In this document: one piece after another, positions 34,401 to 40,776 of the stretch | How the letters are laid out: every line of letters starts with the position of its first letter | Numbering within the stretch: the first letter of the stretch is position 1 | Source of the DNA: a virus | IMG/VR virus record: IMGVR_UViG_3300044655_000269 | Coordinates: 1 to 47,895 of that record | Reading direction: 5' to 3' (one strand) | Length of the DNA stretch: 47,895 nt | Program-made: the position numbers and the translations under genes | Notes under the pieces: model-generated | Database searches by the model: none | What the model was told of the DNA's origin: nothing | What the model saw: the letters and a program-made list of their open reading frames with translations, nothing else

Positions 34401-34869
34401 TACAGGCGATGTTAAGTATTCATCACTAGATGATAGAAATGACTTTATCGAATACACATATCTCGTACCTACATCAACTATTGATAGACTAACTGTGACA
34501 AATACACTTGGTACAACAATCAATGTTGGTGATACACTAACTGGACTATCTTCTGCTAACTCTGCACAGGTATCAGCCATCGAAGGCTCAATCTATGTAA
34601 TGAGTGGCACAGGATTCTCTACTGGCGAAACAGCAAACGTTGTTAATTCAAGTGGCATCGTTACTGGTAACACTGTTGTTTCCACAATCGGTCGCCCAGT
34701 TGCACTAAATGGTGGCGTTGCTAATGTTCTAAGCTATACTACTGACGCTGGCGTTACTTATCAGTCATATAAGTATTTCGCAGTTAAGATTGGTCTACTA
34801 AACGACGGCTTCAATTCTGCTATTGTTCCACGTGTCGGTGACCTAAGAGTTATTGCTCTACAAATGTAA
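28402..34869 (+). CDS. Giant DUF4815-type baseplate/tail fibre protein
   Basis: A 2155-residue protein, the largest in the window. The N-terminus (FNVTPYYDDYDANKGFYRILFKPGYAVQARELTQIQTSLQEQIQRFGRNIFKDGTIVLPGAF) is the DUF4815 signature, found in large virion proteins of T4-like phages of marine bacteria. A long beta-rich body follows. A pro-rich hinge lies near residue 1495 (AAPPPPAPASHSCAAYSFLA), followed by a section with ISTNGSSNPCRVTFQAPVFLYNDTQYAFIIHP, and near 1830 FEPSFLSFKNTDIQFKVKTTS. It sits where T4 encodes gp9-gp10-gp11, so it probably attaches fibres to the wedge. RBS AAGGGAAAGA 10 bases upstream. The ORF is uninterrupted and its codon use looks like that of its neighbours. Confidence 0.88.
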   Translation: MANTANTTALTTDFNVTPYYDDYDANKGFYRILFKPGYAVQARELTQIQTSLQEQIQRFGRNIFKDGTIVLPGAFYLETNDGLNAGRAIRYVKINDTDSTGNTVSVSEWNTLIEQGKANGNTRLEITGVTSNITAQLIQTLDGVQSSANSKTLYVAYTSASPTNPTQKVFLPGETLRANVNGATYSVVVKSTDAVANTGVGSRFTITSGVLFAKNHFIAFPEQSIVIDRYNPNPTARVGFYISEEIVTSSSDASLLDPAQEASNFSAPGADRLRLNPELQVVGIDDTVDVQNFVTLFTIEAGRVKTYLANTQYSYINDAMAKRTYDNSGDYVVNGLDITVKEHDNTGSNYGRYDDGNNSLLYVGVSPGSGYCQGYQVGALSTYDLSTDKGLTFSNVNGQYAAATMGQYVTVNELVGGWELNKAKTVELYNTAQDRISTKKWSIATQTGSKIGSATLLSYEYVSGTPGYDARYNVYLADVKMLGSNTFSSVRNIYAAGSGVSSLMGADVILDTSGNAVLQRVPDSTLLYRTGSDFTKTIRSVGDISQTDTSFIFNQTDGVASTVQAASNGVFTLSLPSGIEKFPFGSTTLSASAAQGIYLTFNQTSGGANVAAITQTGTAASGAGTTQLVGLGTRFQRLNVGDKIQLSGNGNFYYVTAIANNLYLTVDSALPAVVSTNTISKIYKSGDLITLTGIGSDAGSQRTITATDTTLRFDLKETFPSVFYVTVSYPIVRSGALEIEKNLNISRYVKINCANNVAGIVGPYDLGFSDVYRIRSIRARTDGVYPTSNTNGSNVMSSFVFSNGQKDTHYDHATITPTVTLDTNTRLLVELDYFTPDFTNRGGYFSIDSYPIEDDDTLFDPTTDIRTENVPIFKSPINGASYDLRNCLDFRPVKAASVTGSTTVAGAPVNPAVTTTFNYPATGMKFPVPSSLITYDFYYYLGRTDLVVVDKDSNFQIIKGIPSINPQMPQIYPGSMALASINIQPYPSLSPQYAVSLGRPDLACSAKRLSNLRFTMRDIGVLKQRIVNLEYYTSLSVLERSATSMTIKDDAGNDRFKNGIFTDTFNDSSLSNTDDPEQRVAFDDEEKSIRPLYKMETIAYDYKTGQNVRYSSPVVTLQYTEVEYWKQQRATVEVNVERQSWLFLGTVNLYPDNDIWIDTTLMPDEQLSNKSVSIVTYGSQASGYLNNAYTTNKYGYSGNTVTNFGTFTANATSGVVDVLNSTQWASWNKWVTGYKVYRGTGSSRSYVGTYSTYDQARSVANSNNPIGGPGVTVETVYNNNRSGTQYWEASGADVVQTDYKVIDIQSYPYIRPQMITVRCTGMKPYTRMWPYFDNVSVANNARPLTANQFGWIIQNGQFGLSPNTVIDLTKGTTSASNTTLPAPSSLTPWSSFGTDLVTDANGALNFQFQVTQGQFRVGERSMLVIDSRYPVDPNVVKTRSDIPDEISTGGAATFTASGTAVKKQRSILTTKTVSYHTEKVVQDFPSSDWESIAAPPPPAPASHSCAAYSFLAKAPNGEEGIFITSVDIFVARIGTKGFWCEIREMDAGQQITRNTVPYSEVFFNNPAAVPISTNGSSNPCRVTFQAPVFLYNDTQYAFIIHPINANPDLYVWVSKLGQTDVNGLGQVVDRRGTGTFYQTNNNTNWDIIPDTDLTCKFYRAEFVKNTDGVAYLANKPIEKLFVRNETITFDGNYGETFMSGDKITVSGLTGGSISIGDVIHGNVSFQNSTVVNVSGGLVHCSNTGYIQGENFYVLDGTTLLSKAIFGTVSDITNARGSLNYYINGDTSMLHLSGSGGGFVNGDYVIASTDWSKRGFIEKIEGISNFRYSSMTFEPSFLSFKNTDIQFKVKTTSIAGVPGNFIDVDPSEVHYFKTEQGVLSRTNENALLSGGQSMNVQVTMRSSSNAVSPLVDTNRTHSIILDNIINNDYRGETYPTHGLLLNKYISKTVTLAEGQDAEDIQVIIAAYRPPGTDVKVWLKALNAEDDTAFDNRPWVELYKDGTGDVKYSSLDDRNDFIEYTYLVPTSTIDRLTVTNTLGTTINVGDTLTGLSSANSAQVSAIEGSIYVMSGTGFSTGETANVVNSSGIVTGNTVVSTIGRPVALNGGVANVLSYTTDAGVTYQSYKYFAVKIGLLNDGFNSAIVPRVGDLRVIALQM

Positions 34870-34879
34870 TGGAGAACAA

Positions 34880-35650
34880 ATGGAAATTCGTTTTGATTCA
34901 AGTGATTTTGTTGAACAAGTAGATATAGACTTTCAAGATGGTGCGGGACCTGTTCCCGCCCATCAGCATATCAGAGGTGGTGGATGGGTTGCTGAAACTG
35001 CCAAGGTAGACGATAACTGTTATATCGGTCCATTTGCCATGGTATATGGTGAAGCAAGAGTATCAGAGAACGTTATCATCAATGATTATGCTAGAGTATA
35101 TGGCAACGCCAAGATATATGGTAGAGCAAAAGTATATGGTGACTGTCAGGTATATGAAGAAGCACAAGTTTATGGTGATGCAAGAGTAAGCGGACACTCT
35201 AAAGTATATGGTAAAGTCAAAGTAATGGATAATGCCATGGTCTATGATTACTCAGAGGTTTATGGTGATGCCATCGTTCGTAACAATGCAGAGGTTCTAA
35301 ACTACGCTAAAGTATATGGTGGTGCTGATATATACGATTCCTTGAAAGTATATGCTAACAGTGTAGTCACCAGAAAACCTAAGGCATGTTATGGGTTTGA
35401 TTATAACGTAACGATTACAGATCATCATATCTGCCTAGGTTGTGTAGTTATACCACCAAAGTTTATTGATACTACTGCTAAAAAGATTGTAAGAATGATG
35501 GGGTATCATCCCGATGAAGCAGTTAAATGGGTACAGGCTCTAAAGTATGTTGCCGAGTTTCATGGATGCACAGATAGAGAAGAAGATATCGAAGCATATG
35601 ACGAACGTAAAATTATAACCGATTTGCTAAATGCTAGAGTAGGATTATGA
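34880..35650 (+). CDS. Left-handed beta-helix (hexapeptide repeat) protein
   Basis: A 256-residue protein from ATG 34880 (GGAG 7 bases upstream); the in-frame ATG at 34853 lies inside the previous gene. Residues about 40-175 are almost perfect hexapeptides of the form x-x-V-Y-G-D (AKVYGD, CQVYEE, AQVYGD, ARVSGH, SKVYGK, SEVYGD), giving about 20 rungs of a left-handed parallel beta-helix. The C-terminal 80 residues are alpha-helical. In acyl/nucleotidyl-transferases this fold carries an enzyme site, but no catalytic His loop is evident. It lies between the baseplate and the first fibre gene, and similar phage proteins are annotated as polymer- or structure-related. Role uncertain. Confidence 0.85.
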   Translation: MEIRFDSSDFVEQVDIDFQDGAGPVPAHQHIRGGGWVAETAKVDDNCYIGPFAMVYGEARVSENVIINDYARVYGNAKIYGRAKVYGDCQVYEEAQVYGDARVSGHSKVYGKVKVMDNAMVYDYSEVYGDAIVRNNAEVLNYAKVYGGADIYDSLKVYANSVVTRKPKACYGFDYNVTITDHHICLGCVVIPPKFIDTTAKKIVRMMGYHPDEAVKWVQALKYVAEFHGCTDREEDIEAYDERKIITDLLNARVGL

Positions 35651-35850
35651 GCAAAGAAGCTAAAACAGACATTCCAGGCATCTACAGAAGCCCCGAAGGA
35701 TTTCTTATAAATAAAGATAATAAATCTCTTGCTGCATACAAGGCTAGAAAAACAAGAGACAGGGAACTAGACACCGTAAAAGAAGAAGTATCCTCAATCA
35801 AGGAAGACTTACGAGAAATTAAAGAACTTCTAAAAGGACTGGTAAAGTAA
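35647..35850 (+). CDS. Small coiled-coil protein
   Basis: A 67-residue protein starting at an ATGA overlap. The second half (VKEEVSSIKEDLREIKELLKGLVK) is a clean heptad coiled coil; the N-terminal half contains DIPGIYRSPEGFLINKDNKSLAAYK, which looks like a small folded docking motif. It may trimerise and link the beta-helix protein or baseplate to the fibre encoded immediately downstream (inferred). An internal TATAAATA at 35706-35713 may be a late promoter for that fibre gene. Confidence 0.7.
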   Translation: MSKEAKTDIPGIYRSPEGFLINKDNKSLAAYKARKTRDRELDTVKEEVSSIKEDLREIKELLKGLVK

Positions 35851-35851
35851 C

Positions 35852-37777
35852 ATGGGATTAGCAAACGTAAACCTTACTGACACATTTGATCAGTGGAGAG
35901 TCAAAACAAACCAGATCATTCTATATGCTAATGAACAGCATGAGAAGATGAACTTGGTGTTTCAGACAACCAATTCTGTTTATGTCCAATCAAACACCGA
36001 CAATGTTAGACTATCCGCAGCATATGTAGTAACCAATGCAGCCTTTACACAGTCAAACACAGATAACGTTAGACTTACACAGGCATACAACGTATTAAAT
36101 GCAGCTTATACCTCAGCTAATGCCAACTATGTAGTCACTAATTCAGCATTCACCCAGTCAAATACAGATAACGTTCGACTATCAGCCGCATATGTTGTGC
36201 TAAACTCAGCATTCACCCAGTCAAATACCGACAATGTTAGACTAAGTGCGGCTTATGTTGTTCTTAATGCCGCCTTCACTCAGGCTAATACAGATAACGT
36301 CCGCCTGTCTGCGGCTTTTGTCTCTGGTAATGCCAACTATGTCGTATCGAATAGTGCATTCACTGTTGCCAATTCAGGCTTCGGTCGTGTCAATTCCGTA
36401 TATACTTTTGCTAACGGCATCTATGACTTTGCAAACAACATTAACATTAACGTTGCATCAGCTTACACGGTAACTAATTCATCATATGTTACTGCTAACG
36501 CAGGCTTTACAAAAGCAAATGACGCATACAGCCTAGCAATGACATTGGGATCAAATGCTGCTAATGCTTATGCCGATTATCAGAATAATTATAACCTAAT
36601 TAACGCATCTTTCACTGTAGGTAACGCATCTTTCGGTAGAGCAAACAGCATCTACGGTGTTTTGAATACAGCTTTTGGTGTTACTAATTCAGTCTATACA
36701 CAAGCCAACACCGATAACGTCCGCCTGTCGGCAGCCTTTGTGGTATTGAATGCTGCATACACCTCTGTAAATGCCAACTATGTAGTTACTAATGCAGCAT
36801 ATGGTACTGCTAATGCTGGCTTCACTGCCGCAAACCAAGCTGGTGTTGTAGCCAACGCAGTAAACACATTCTCAATTGCAACGTATGTAAGAAAAGCTGG
36901 TGACACTGTTAGTGGTGATCTAGTAGTTACTGGTAACCTAACGATCTCTGGCGTCACAACTTATGCTAATACACAGCAACTAAATGTTGGTGATAATATT
37001 ATCACACTAAATGCTGATCTACCAATAGGTACGGCACCATCACAAGATGCTGGTATTGAAATCAATCGTGGTTCATCAACTAACGTAGCACTACTATGGG
37101 ATGAAGCAACTGACGTTTGGGAATTTACAAACGACGGAACTAACTATAGAAGAATTGCATCTAACTCTGATATTGAATCAGTAGTTCAAAATACAACCGC
37201 TGCATTTGCTAAAGCTAACGGTGTTTCTGCTGGTGCTAATGGATATACAGTTCAAGTTGGTGCTGCTGGTAATACCTATGCTACTGCAATGGCAACTAGT
37301 GGAAATGCTTATGCACTATCTGTAGCCACATCTATCGGTGCATCTGGTAATGGATACGCACAGCAAGTAGGCGCATCAGCAAATGCATTTGCCGCTGCCA
37401 CTTATGCACCTCTATCATCACCATCAATTTCTAGCCCTACATTCACAGGTACGGTTACAGTTAATGCTAACATTAGAAATCAGACACTAACTGATGGTGC
37501 CACAATCAATTGGGACGTTTCAGTTGGACAGGTTGCATATGTTACACTTGGTGGTAATAGAACAATTGCAGCGCCAACTAACCTCAGAGTTGGTACATAT
37601 ATACTACATGTGATACAGGATGGTACTGGCAGCAGAACACTAACATGGAATGCTGTATTCAAATGGCCAGCTGGTGTCGCACCAATCCTGACAACGGCTG
37701 CAAATCGTCGTGACTTGTTCTCATTCGTATGTGATGGCACAAATCTATACGGTTCATTCCTACCAGACGTTAGATAA
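35852..37777 (+). CDS. Heptad-repeat tail fibre protein
   Basis: A 641-residue fibre. After a 30-residue DTFDQWRVKTNQI head, residues about 40-330 form a shaft of 7-residue units NxA[YF]xxx, including a 21-residue super-repeat (AAYVVLN-AAFTQSN-TDNVRLS) present about six times. Next comes a small folded domain (GDNIITLNADLPIGTAPSQDAGIEINRGSSTNVALLWDE type), then an Ala-rich segment. The last 110 residues (SPTFTGTVTVNA to FVCDGTNLYGSFLPDVR) are a widespread trimeric fibre tip domain. AAAGGA lies 12 bases before the ATG. The head domain probably docks to the baseplate. Confidence 0.88.
   Translation: MGLANVNLTDTFDQWRVKTNQIILYANEQHEKMNLVFQTTNSVYVQSNTDNVRLSAAYVVTNAAFTQSNTDNVRLTQAYNVLNAAYTSANANYVVTNSAFTQSNTDNVRLSAAYVVLNSAFTQSNTDNVRLSAAYVVLNAAFTQANTDNVRLSAAFVSGNANYVVSNSAFTVANSGFGRVNSVYTFANGIYDFANNININVASAYTVTNSSYVTANAGFTKANDAYSLAMTLGSNAANAYADYQNNYNLINASFTVGNASFGRANSIYGVLNTAFGVTNSVYTQANTDNVRLSAAFVVLNAAYTSVNANYVVTNAAYGTANAGFTAANQAGVVANAVNTFSIATYVRKAGDTVSGDLVVTGNLTISGVTTYANTQQLNVGDNIITLNADLPIGTAPSQDAGIEINRGSSTNVALLWDEATDVWEFTNDGTNYRRIASNSDIESVVQNTTAAFAKANGVSAGANGYTVQVGAAGNTYATAMATSGNAYALSVATSIGASGNGYAQQVGASANAFAAATYAPLSSPSISSPTFTGTVTVNANIRNQTLTDGATINWDVSVGQVAYVTLGGNRTIAAPTNLRVGTYILHVIQDGTGSRTLTWNAVFKWPAGVAPILTTAANRRDLFSFVCDGTNLYGSFLPDVR
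35960..36330 (+). repeat. Tandem 63-base coding repeats in fibre shaft
   Basis: Five to six imperfect 63-base units, each encoding the 21-residue super-repeat containing NTDNVRLSAAYVV. Third-position differences between units are frequent, so the repeats are old or under selection at protein level and are not a recent tandem duplication. One more unit recurs at about 36695-36765. Confidence 0.8.
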
Positions 37778-37790
37778 GCGAGTTGCTTGA

Positions 37791-38966
37791 ATGTTTGTAT
37801 TTCCGATATTAAGACCAACTAAGATCATCAACATTAGTTCAGCAACGAACAATGTTGATCTATATACACAGGCGGGTAATCCAACCTATCCTCTTAATGT
37901 TTTCTGTTTCGTTAATGCTAATATCGGTTCGTCAAATCCTTCTACACCAGCATTCAAAACTAGTTCGTCATGGACTGGTGGTTCATTGCTCTATATCGAA
38001 AACAATGCAACGATTACTGGCTCAACAGGAACAGCCGGCGCAACTGGTACAACAGGAACAACTGGTGACACAGGTACTACAGGCTCTACAGGTTCATCTG
38101 GTTCAGCAGGACATGGCGGCCATGGTGGCGGTGGTGCTCATGCTTCTGGTGCCTCGACATCTGGTGCAGGTCATGGAGGCGGTGGTGGCGCTGGCGAAAC
38201 AGGCGGAACTGGTGGTCCTGGAGGAACAGGCGGCACAGGCGGACCTGGTGGTACTGGAGGAACTGGTGGTACAGGCGGCATATCATTTCAAGCCGATGCT
38301 GCGACTGGAACAGCACTCATTCTAAACAACAATAACACAATTACTGGTGGTTCTGGCGGATCAGGAGGTCCTGGAGGTCCTGGTGGACTAGGAGGATCTG
38401 GAGGACCAGGCGGTTCAGGAGGACCTGGTGGTTCTGGTGGTGGTGGAGGCGGCGGAGGCGGCGGTGCTGCACACGGCTACGGTAGTCATCACGTTTATGT
38501 TTATTACGCCGTAGGTCATCACGGTGGCCATATTACTGCCGGTGGTGGCGGTGGTGGCGGTGGTGCAGGTACAGGCGGCCATGGCGCAGGCGGCGGTGGC
38601 CCAGGCGGCGGCCATGGTGCAAGTAATAACGGTGCTGGTGGTGGCGGTGGTCACGCCGATTACGGTGGAAACAACAACCACAGTCATGTTAGAGGTGGTA
38701 CAGGTGGTCACGGCGGTGGCTTTGGCGCCGGCGGAGGACACGGACATGCAGGACATGGTGGCGGTTCTCACAGCGGTCATGCTGGTGCAGCCGGAGGTGG
38801 TGCAGGTGCTACAGGACCTACAGGTTCTACAGGTCCAACAGGACCAGGCGGCGCACAAGGATCCACGGGTTCAGCAGGTGCATCTGGCTCACAAGGCAAT
38901 GCTATCACAGGCAATACAAACATCAGATATATCAATCAAGGCACAAGAAACGGGCCAGTATCTTAA
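37791..38966 (+). CDS. Glycine/histidine-rich collagen-like fibre adhesin
   Basis: A 391-residue protein. Residues 1-75 (ISSATNNVDLYTQAGNPTYPLNVFCFVNANIGSS) are a small beta domain. Residues about 78-110 are Gly-X-Y triplets of Thr/Ser/Ala type (GSTGTAGATGTTGTTGDTG). About 110-345 are Gly-rich (many G/GG runs) with His clusters such as GGHGGHGGGGAH and HGHAGHGGGSHSGHAG; a short hydrophobic insert (SFQADAATGTALILNNNNT) separates two halves. Residues about 346-378 are triplets again (GATGPTGSTGPTGPG). Gly-rich polyglycine-II tips are known in the gp38 adhesins of T-even-type phages, so a receptor-binding tip is a good guess. Many His suggest bound metal ions. Confidence 0.85.
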   Translation: MFVFPILRPTKIINISSATNNVDLYTQAGNPTYPLNVFCFVNANIGSSNPSTPAFKTSSSWTGGSLLYIENNATITGSTGTAGATGTTGTTGDTGTTGSTGSSGSAGHGGHGGGGAHASGASTSGAGHGGGGGAGETGGTGGPGGTGGTGGPGGTGGTGGTGGISFQADAATGTALILNNNNTITGGSGGSGGPGGPGGLGGSGGPGGSGGPGGSGGGGGGGGGGAAHGYGSHHVYVYYAVGHHGGHITAGGGGGGGGAGTGGHGAGGGGPGGGHGASNNGAGGGGGHADYGGNNNHSHVRGGTGGHGGGFGAGGGHGHAGHGGGSHSGHAGAAGGGAGATGPTGSTGPTGPGGAQGSTGSAGASGSQGNAITGNTNIRYINQGTRNGPVS

Positions 38967-38981
38967 AGGGAACAATAAGAA

Positions 38982-39500
38982 ATGAATCTAGGATACAGAA
39001 TAGTTAAAGCGGACTCATCAGAGCATGGCATTCTTGTTCGCTATTGGACAGACAAAGTAACAGAAATGGATTTGGCCACATCCTTCAATGAAGATGGTAC
39101 TGTAAAAGTAAACGCTGATGGTTATCCACTATCAACCAGAACAGATGTGTTCATGAGCATTTACGAAACACCAGCACCATCATATGAACAGATTGTAAAA
39201 GACATCATTCTAAGAGCACCTATCGATTGGCTCAAATTGCAAGAGAGTATTGTTGATGTTAATGTTGATACTAAACTTGCAGAACTAAAAGAACATGTTG
39301 GTGACACAGGAACATTTACACTAGAAGATGTAGAAGCCTTGCGTCTGGAATCAAGTCAACAGGCAGTAGCAAATGTTAATGCTGATATAACCGAAACTGT
39401 TCGCATCTTTGATTACGCTAACAGTGATCCTAAGATTTCGTCAGCTTTTGCCAATCTAGTTATTCATGCAATTCATACAGGAACAACTATTCCTCTTTAA
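38982..39500 (+). CDS. Fibre-associated phage protein, unknown function
   Basis: A 172-residue protein with AAGGGAAC 12 bases before its ATG. The pattern GYRIVKADSSEHGILVRYWTDKVTEMDLATSFNEDGT followed by RTDVFMSIYETPAPSYEQIVKDIILRAPIDWLKLQE looks like a family that accompanies fibre genes in T4-like phages of marine bacteria. Two small domains are likely: beta N-terminal, helical C-terminal. Because it stands between an adhesin and an oxygenase, a fibre assembly or cap role is possible; I cannot assign one. Confidence 0.75.
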   Translation: MNLGYRIVKADSSEHGILVRYWTDKVTEMDLATSFNEDGTVKVNADGYPLSTRTDVFMSIYETPAPSYEQIVKDIILRAPIDWLKLQESIVDVNVDTKLAELKEHVGDTGTFTLEDVEALRLESSQQAVANVNADITETVRIFDYANSDPKISSAFANLVIHAIHTGTTIPL

Positions 39501-39511
39501 GGATTATAACA

Positions 39512-40129
39512 ATGCGTTATGGTGAAGTGTCAAATGATTTGTTTATGAGAAGAAGGATGACACCTTCTAACTTTTGGATTGATGGTGTGTTTGATGATTC
39601 GGAGATAGGTAATATAGCAAACTATTGTGAAACTCTAGAATTGAATGATGCCAAGATTGTTACCGATGAGTATGTCAATCAGGTTAGAATTTCTAAAGTG
39701 GCATTTATCGGTAAAGATGATACCACAGAATGGTTTTACAATAAGTTTAACCATGTGATCAATAGAGTTAATAACAACTATTATGGGTTCGATCTACATG
39801 GCTATGAGTCGATACAATACACGACATATGATAAAGACGGAAAGTTTGAGTGGCACACTGACTTATTGTATGATGAAAATCTTGGTAATACTAAGAACAG
39901 TGACACACGAAAGTTAAGTTTAGTTATGTTGCTGAATACACCTGGCGAAGATTTTACTGGTGGTGAGTTTTTGATCAATACTGGTAAAGAAGAAGATGCT
40001 ATTACGATTGCCATGAAACGAGGAACCATTGTATCATTTCCTTCTTTCATTCCTCATAAGGTAGCACCTGTCACATCTGGAGTCAGAAAGTCTTTGGTTA
40101 TCTGGGTAGAGGGACCCAAGTTTAGATAA
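39512..40129 (+). CDS. 2-oxoglutarate/Fe(II)-dependent oxygenase (prolyl 4-hydroxylase-like)
   Basis: A 205-residue protein of the PKHD/P4H-type dioxygenase group. The iron-binding triad is H115-x-D117 (FEWHTD) and H182 (FIPHKVAPV), and the 2-oxoglutarate-binding Arg is R192 (GVRKSLVIW), all at normal spacing. The double-stranded beta-helix core is visible (YTTYDKDGKFEWHTD, LSLVMLLNTPGEDFTGGEFL, GTIVSFPSFIPHKV). Such enzymes hydroxylate a protein, nucleotide or small-molecule substrate. It lies between fibre genes, one gene after the collagen-like adhesin, and could modify a fibre protein; equally it could be a metabolic gene of the kind common in T4-like cyanophages. Confidence 0.9.
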   Translation: MRYGEVSNDLFMRRRMTPSNFWIDGVFDDSEIGNIANYCETLELNDAKIVTDEYVNQVRISKVAFIGKDDTTEWFYNKFNHVINRVNNNYYGFDLHGYESIQYTTYDKDGKFEWHTDLLYDENLGNTKNSDTRKLSLVMLLNTPGEDFTGGEFLINTGKEEDAITIAMKRGTIVSFPSFIPHKVAPVTSGVRKSLVIWVEGPKFR

Positions 40130-40141
40130 ATACTAAAGGAA

Positions 40142-40172
40142 TTGCTTATTATGAGAAGGTCTAAATAAGCAA
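40142..40172 (+). repeat. A/T-rich inverted repeat between oxygenase and fibre accessory genes
   Basis: TTGCTTATT (40142-40150) and AATAAGCAA (40164-40172) form a 9-bp stem with a 13-base loop. GATAAATA at 40125-40132 and CTAAATA at 40161-40167 sit beside it and resemble relaxed late elements. No T-run follows, so it is not a typical terminator; it may bound or regulate the next transcript. Confidence 0.5.
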
Positions 40173-40183
40173 AAGGGAAACAA

Positions 40184-40528
40184 ATGTCCGAGTATGTAGA
40201 ACTATACATAGACAAAGGCGCAGACTTCTATACTACCATCGATATCACCGATGATGACACAAACTTGCCCCAAGATTTGAACGGTTATACTATTAGAGGA
40301 AGCCTCAAGAGGTCTCTAGTATCTCCTAATGCATCTGCATCATTTGTATGCACCACTGATACAGCAAATAGCAACGGTACGATTTTCATTTCAATGTCAG
40401 CAGCTAATACAGCCAACCTAAAGGTCGGAACGTATTTCTTTGACATTTTGACTATTGTTAATGTAGGTAATACTCGTTCAAGATTGATTGAAGGCGTTGT
40501 CCATGTAACACCATCCATCACAGGATAA
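40184..40528 (+). CDS. Small beta-sandwich fibre accessory protein
   Basis: A 114-residue protein with AAGGGAAA 7 bases before the ATG. The pattern YVELYIDKGADFYTTIDITDDDTNLPQDLNGYTIRGSLKRS followed by GTIFISMSAANTANLKVGTYFFDI and IEGVVHVTPSIT is that of short immunoglobulin-like/BppU-N-like domains that occur next to phage fibre genes and may dock or decorate fibres. Six bases separate it from the next gene. Confidence 0.75.
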   Translation: MSEYVELYIDKGADFYTTIDITDDDTNLPQDLNGYTIRGSLKRSLVSPNASASFVCTTDTANSNGTIFISMSAANTANLKVGTYFFDILTIVNVGNTRSRLIEGVVHVTPSITG

Positions 40529-40533
40529 GTTAT

Positions 40534-40773
40534 ATGTCAATCAAGATTACACCTAAGCAAACTAAGGTTAACGTCACTACGACACCTAAGAATAGGATCA
40601 CCATAAATACTGGTGGTGGTGGTAGTGCATTACCCTCAAATATTGATACACTTGTAGAACTAAAAGATGTTAATGCAACAAATATAGCTAACACCAATAC
40701 AGTTGTTTACGACCAGGCAACAGGAAAGTTTGTTATTAGAGAACTGCCTATTGTAAACGGAGGAGATTTTTAA
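40534..40773 (+). CDS. Small fibre-accessory protein, unknown function
   Basis: A 79-residue protein of two parts: a basic strand-rich N-terminus (SIKITPKQTKVNVTTTPKNRITINT) joined by GGGGS to a second part (LVELKDVNATNIANTNTVVYDQATGKFVIRELP). The second part resembles the short motif TLxDVNVT.. DGxxLxYDxxTGKWV found in phage fibre and chaperone-like proteins. It ends NGGDF, close to the LDGGGF end of the next fibre, so the C-terminus may share an assembly signal. Confidence 0.7.
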   Translation: MSIKITPKQTKVNVTTTPKNRITINTGGGGSALPSNIDTLVELKDVNATNIANTNTVVYDQATGKFVIRELPIVNGGDF

Positions 40774-40776
40774 GGC

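Noticed and set aside
35960-36330. Repeats that might be read as a CRISPR array
   Set aside because: The repeats are 63 bases, in frame, and translate into heptad-type fibre shaft; there are no unique spacers and no cas genes.
38415-38985. Long antisense and alternative-frame ORFs in the glycine-rich gene
   Set aside because: They arise from GGX codon composition, give low-complexity proteins, and lack ribosome sites; the frame at 37791-38966 has a clear N-terminal domain and collagen triplets.
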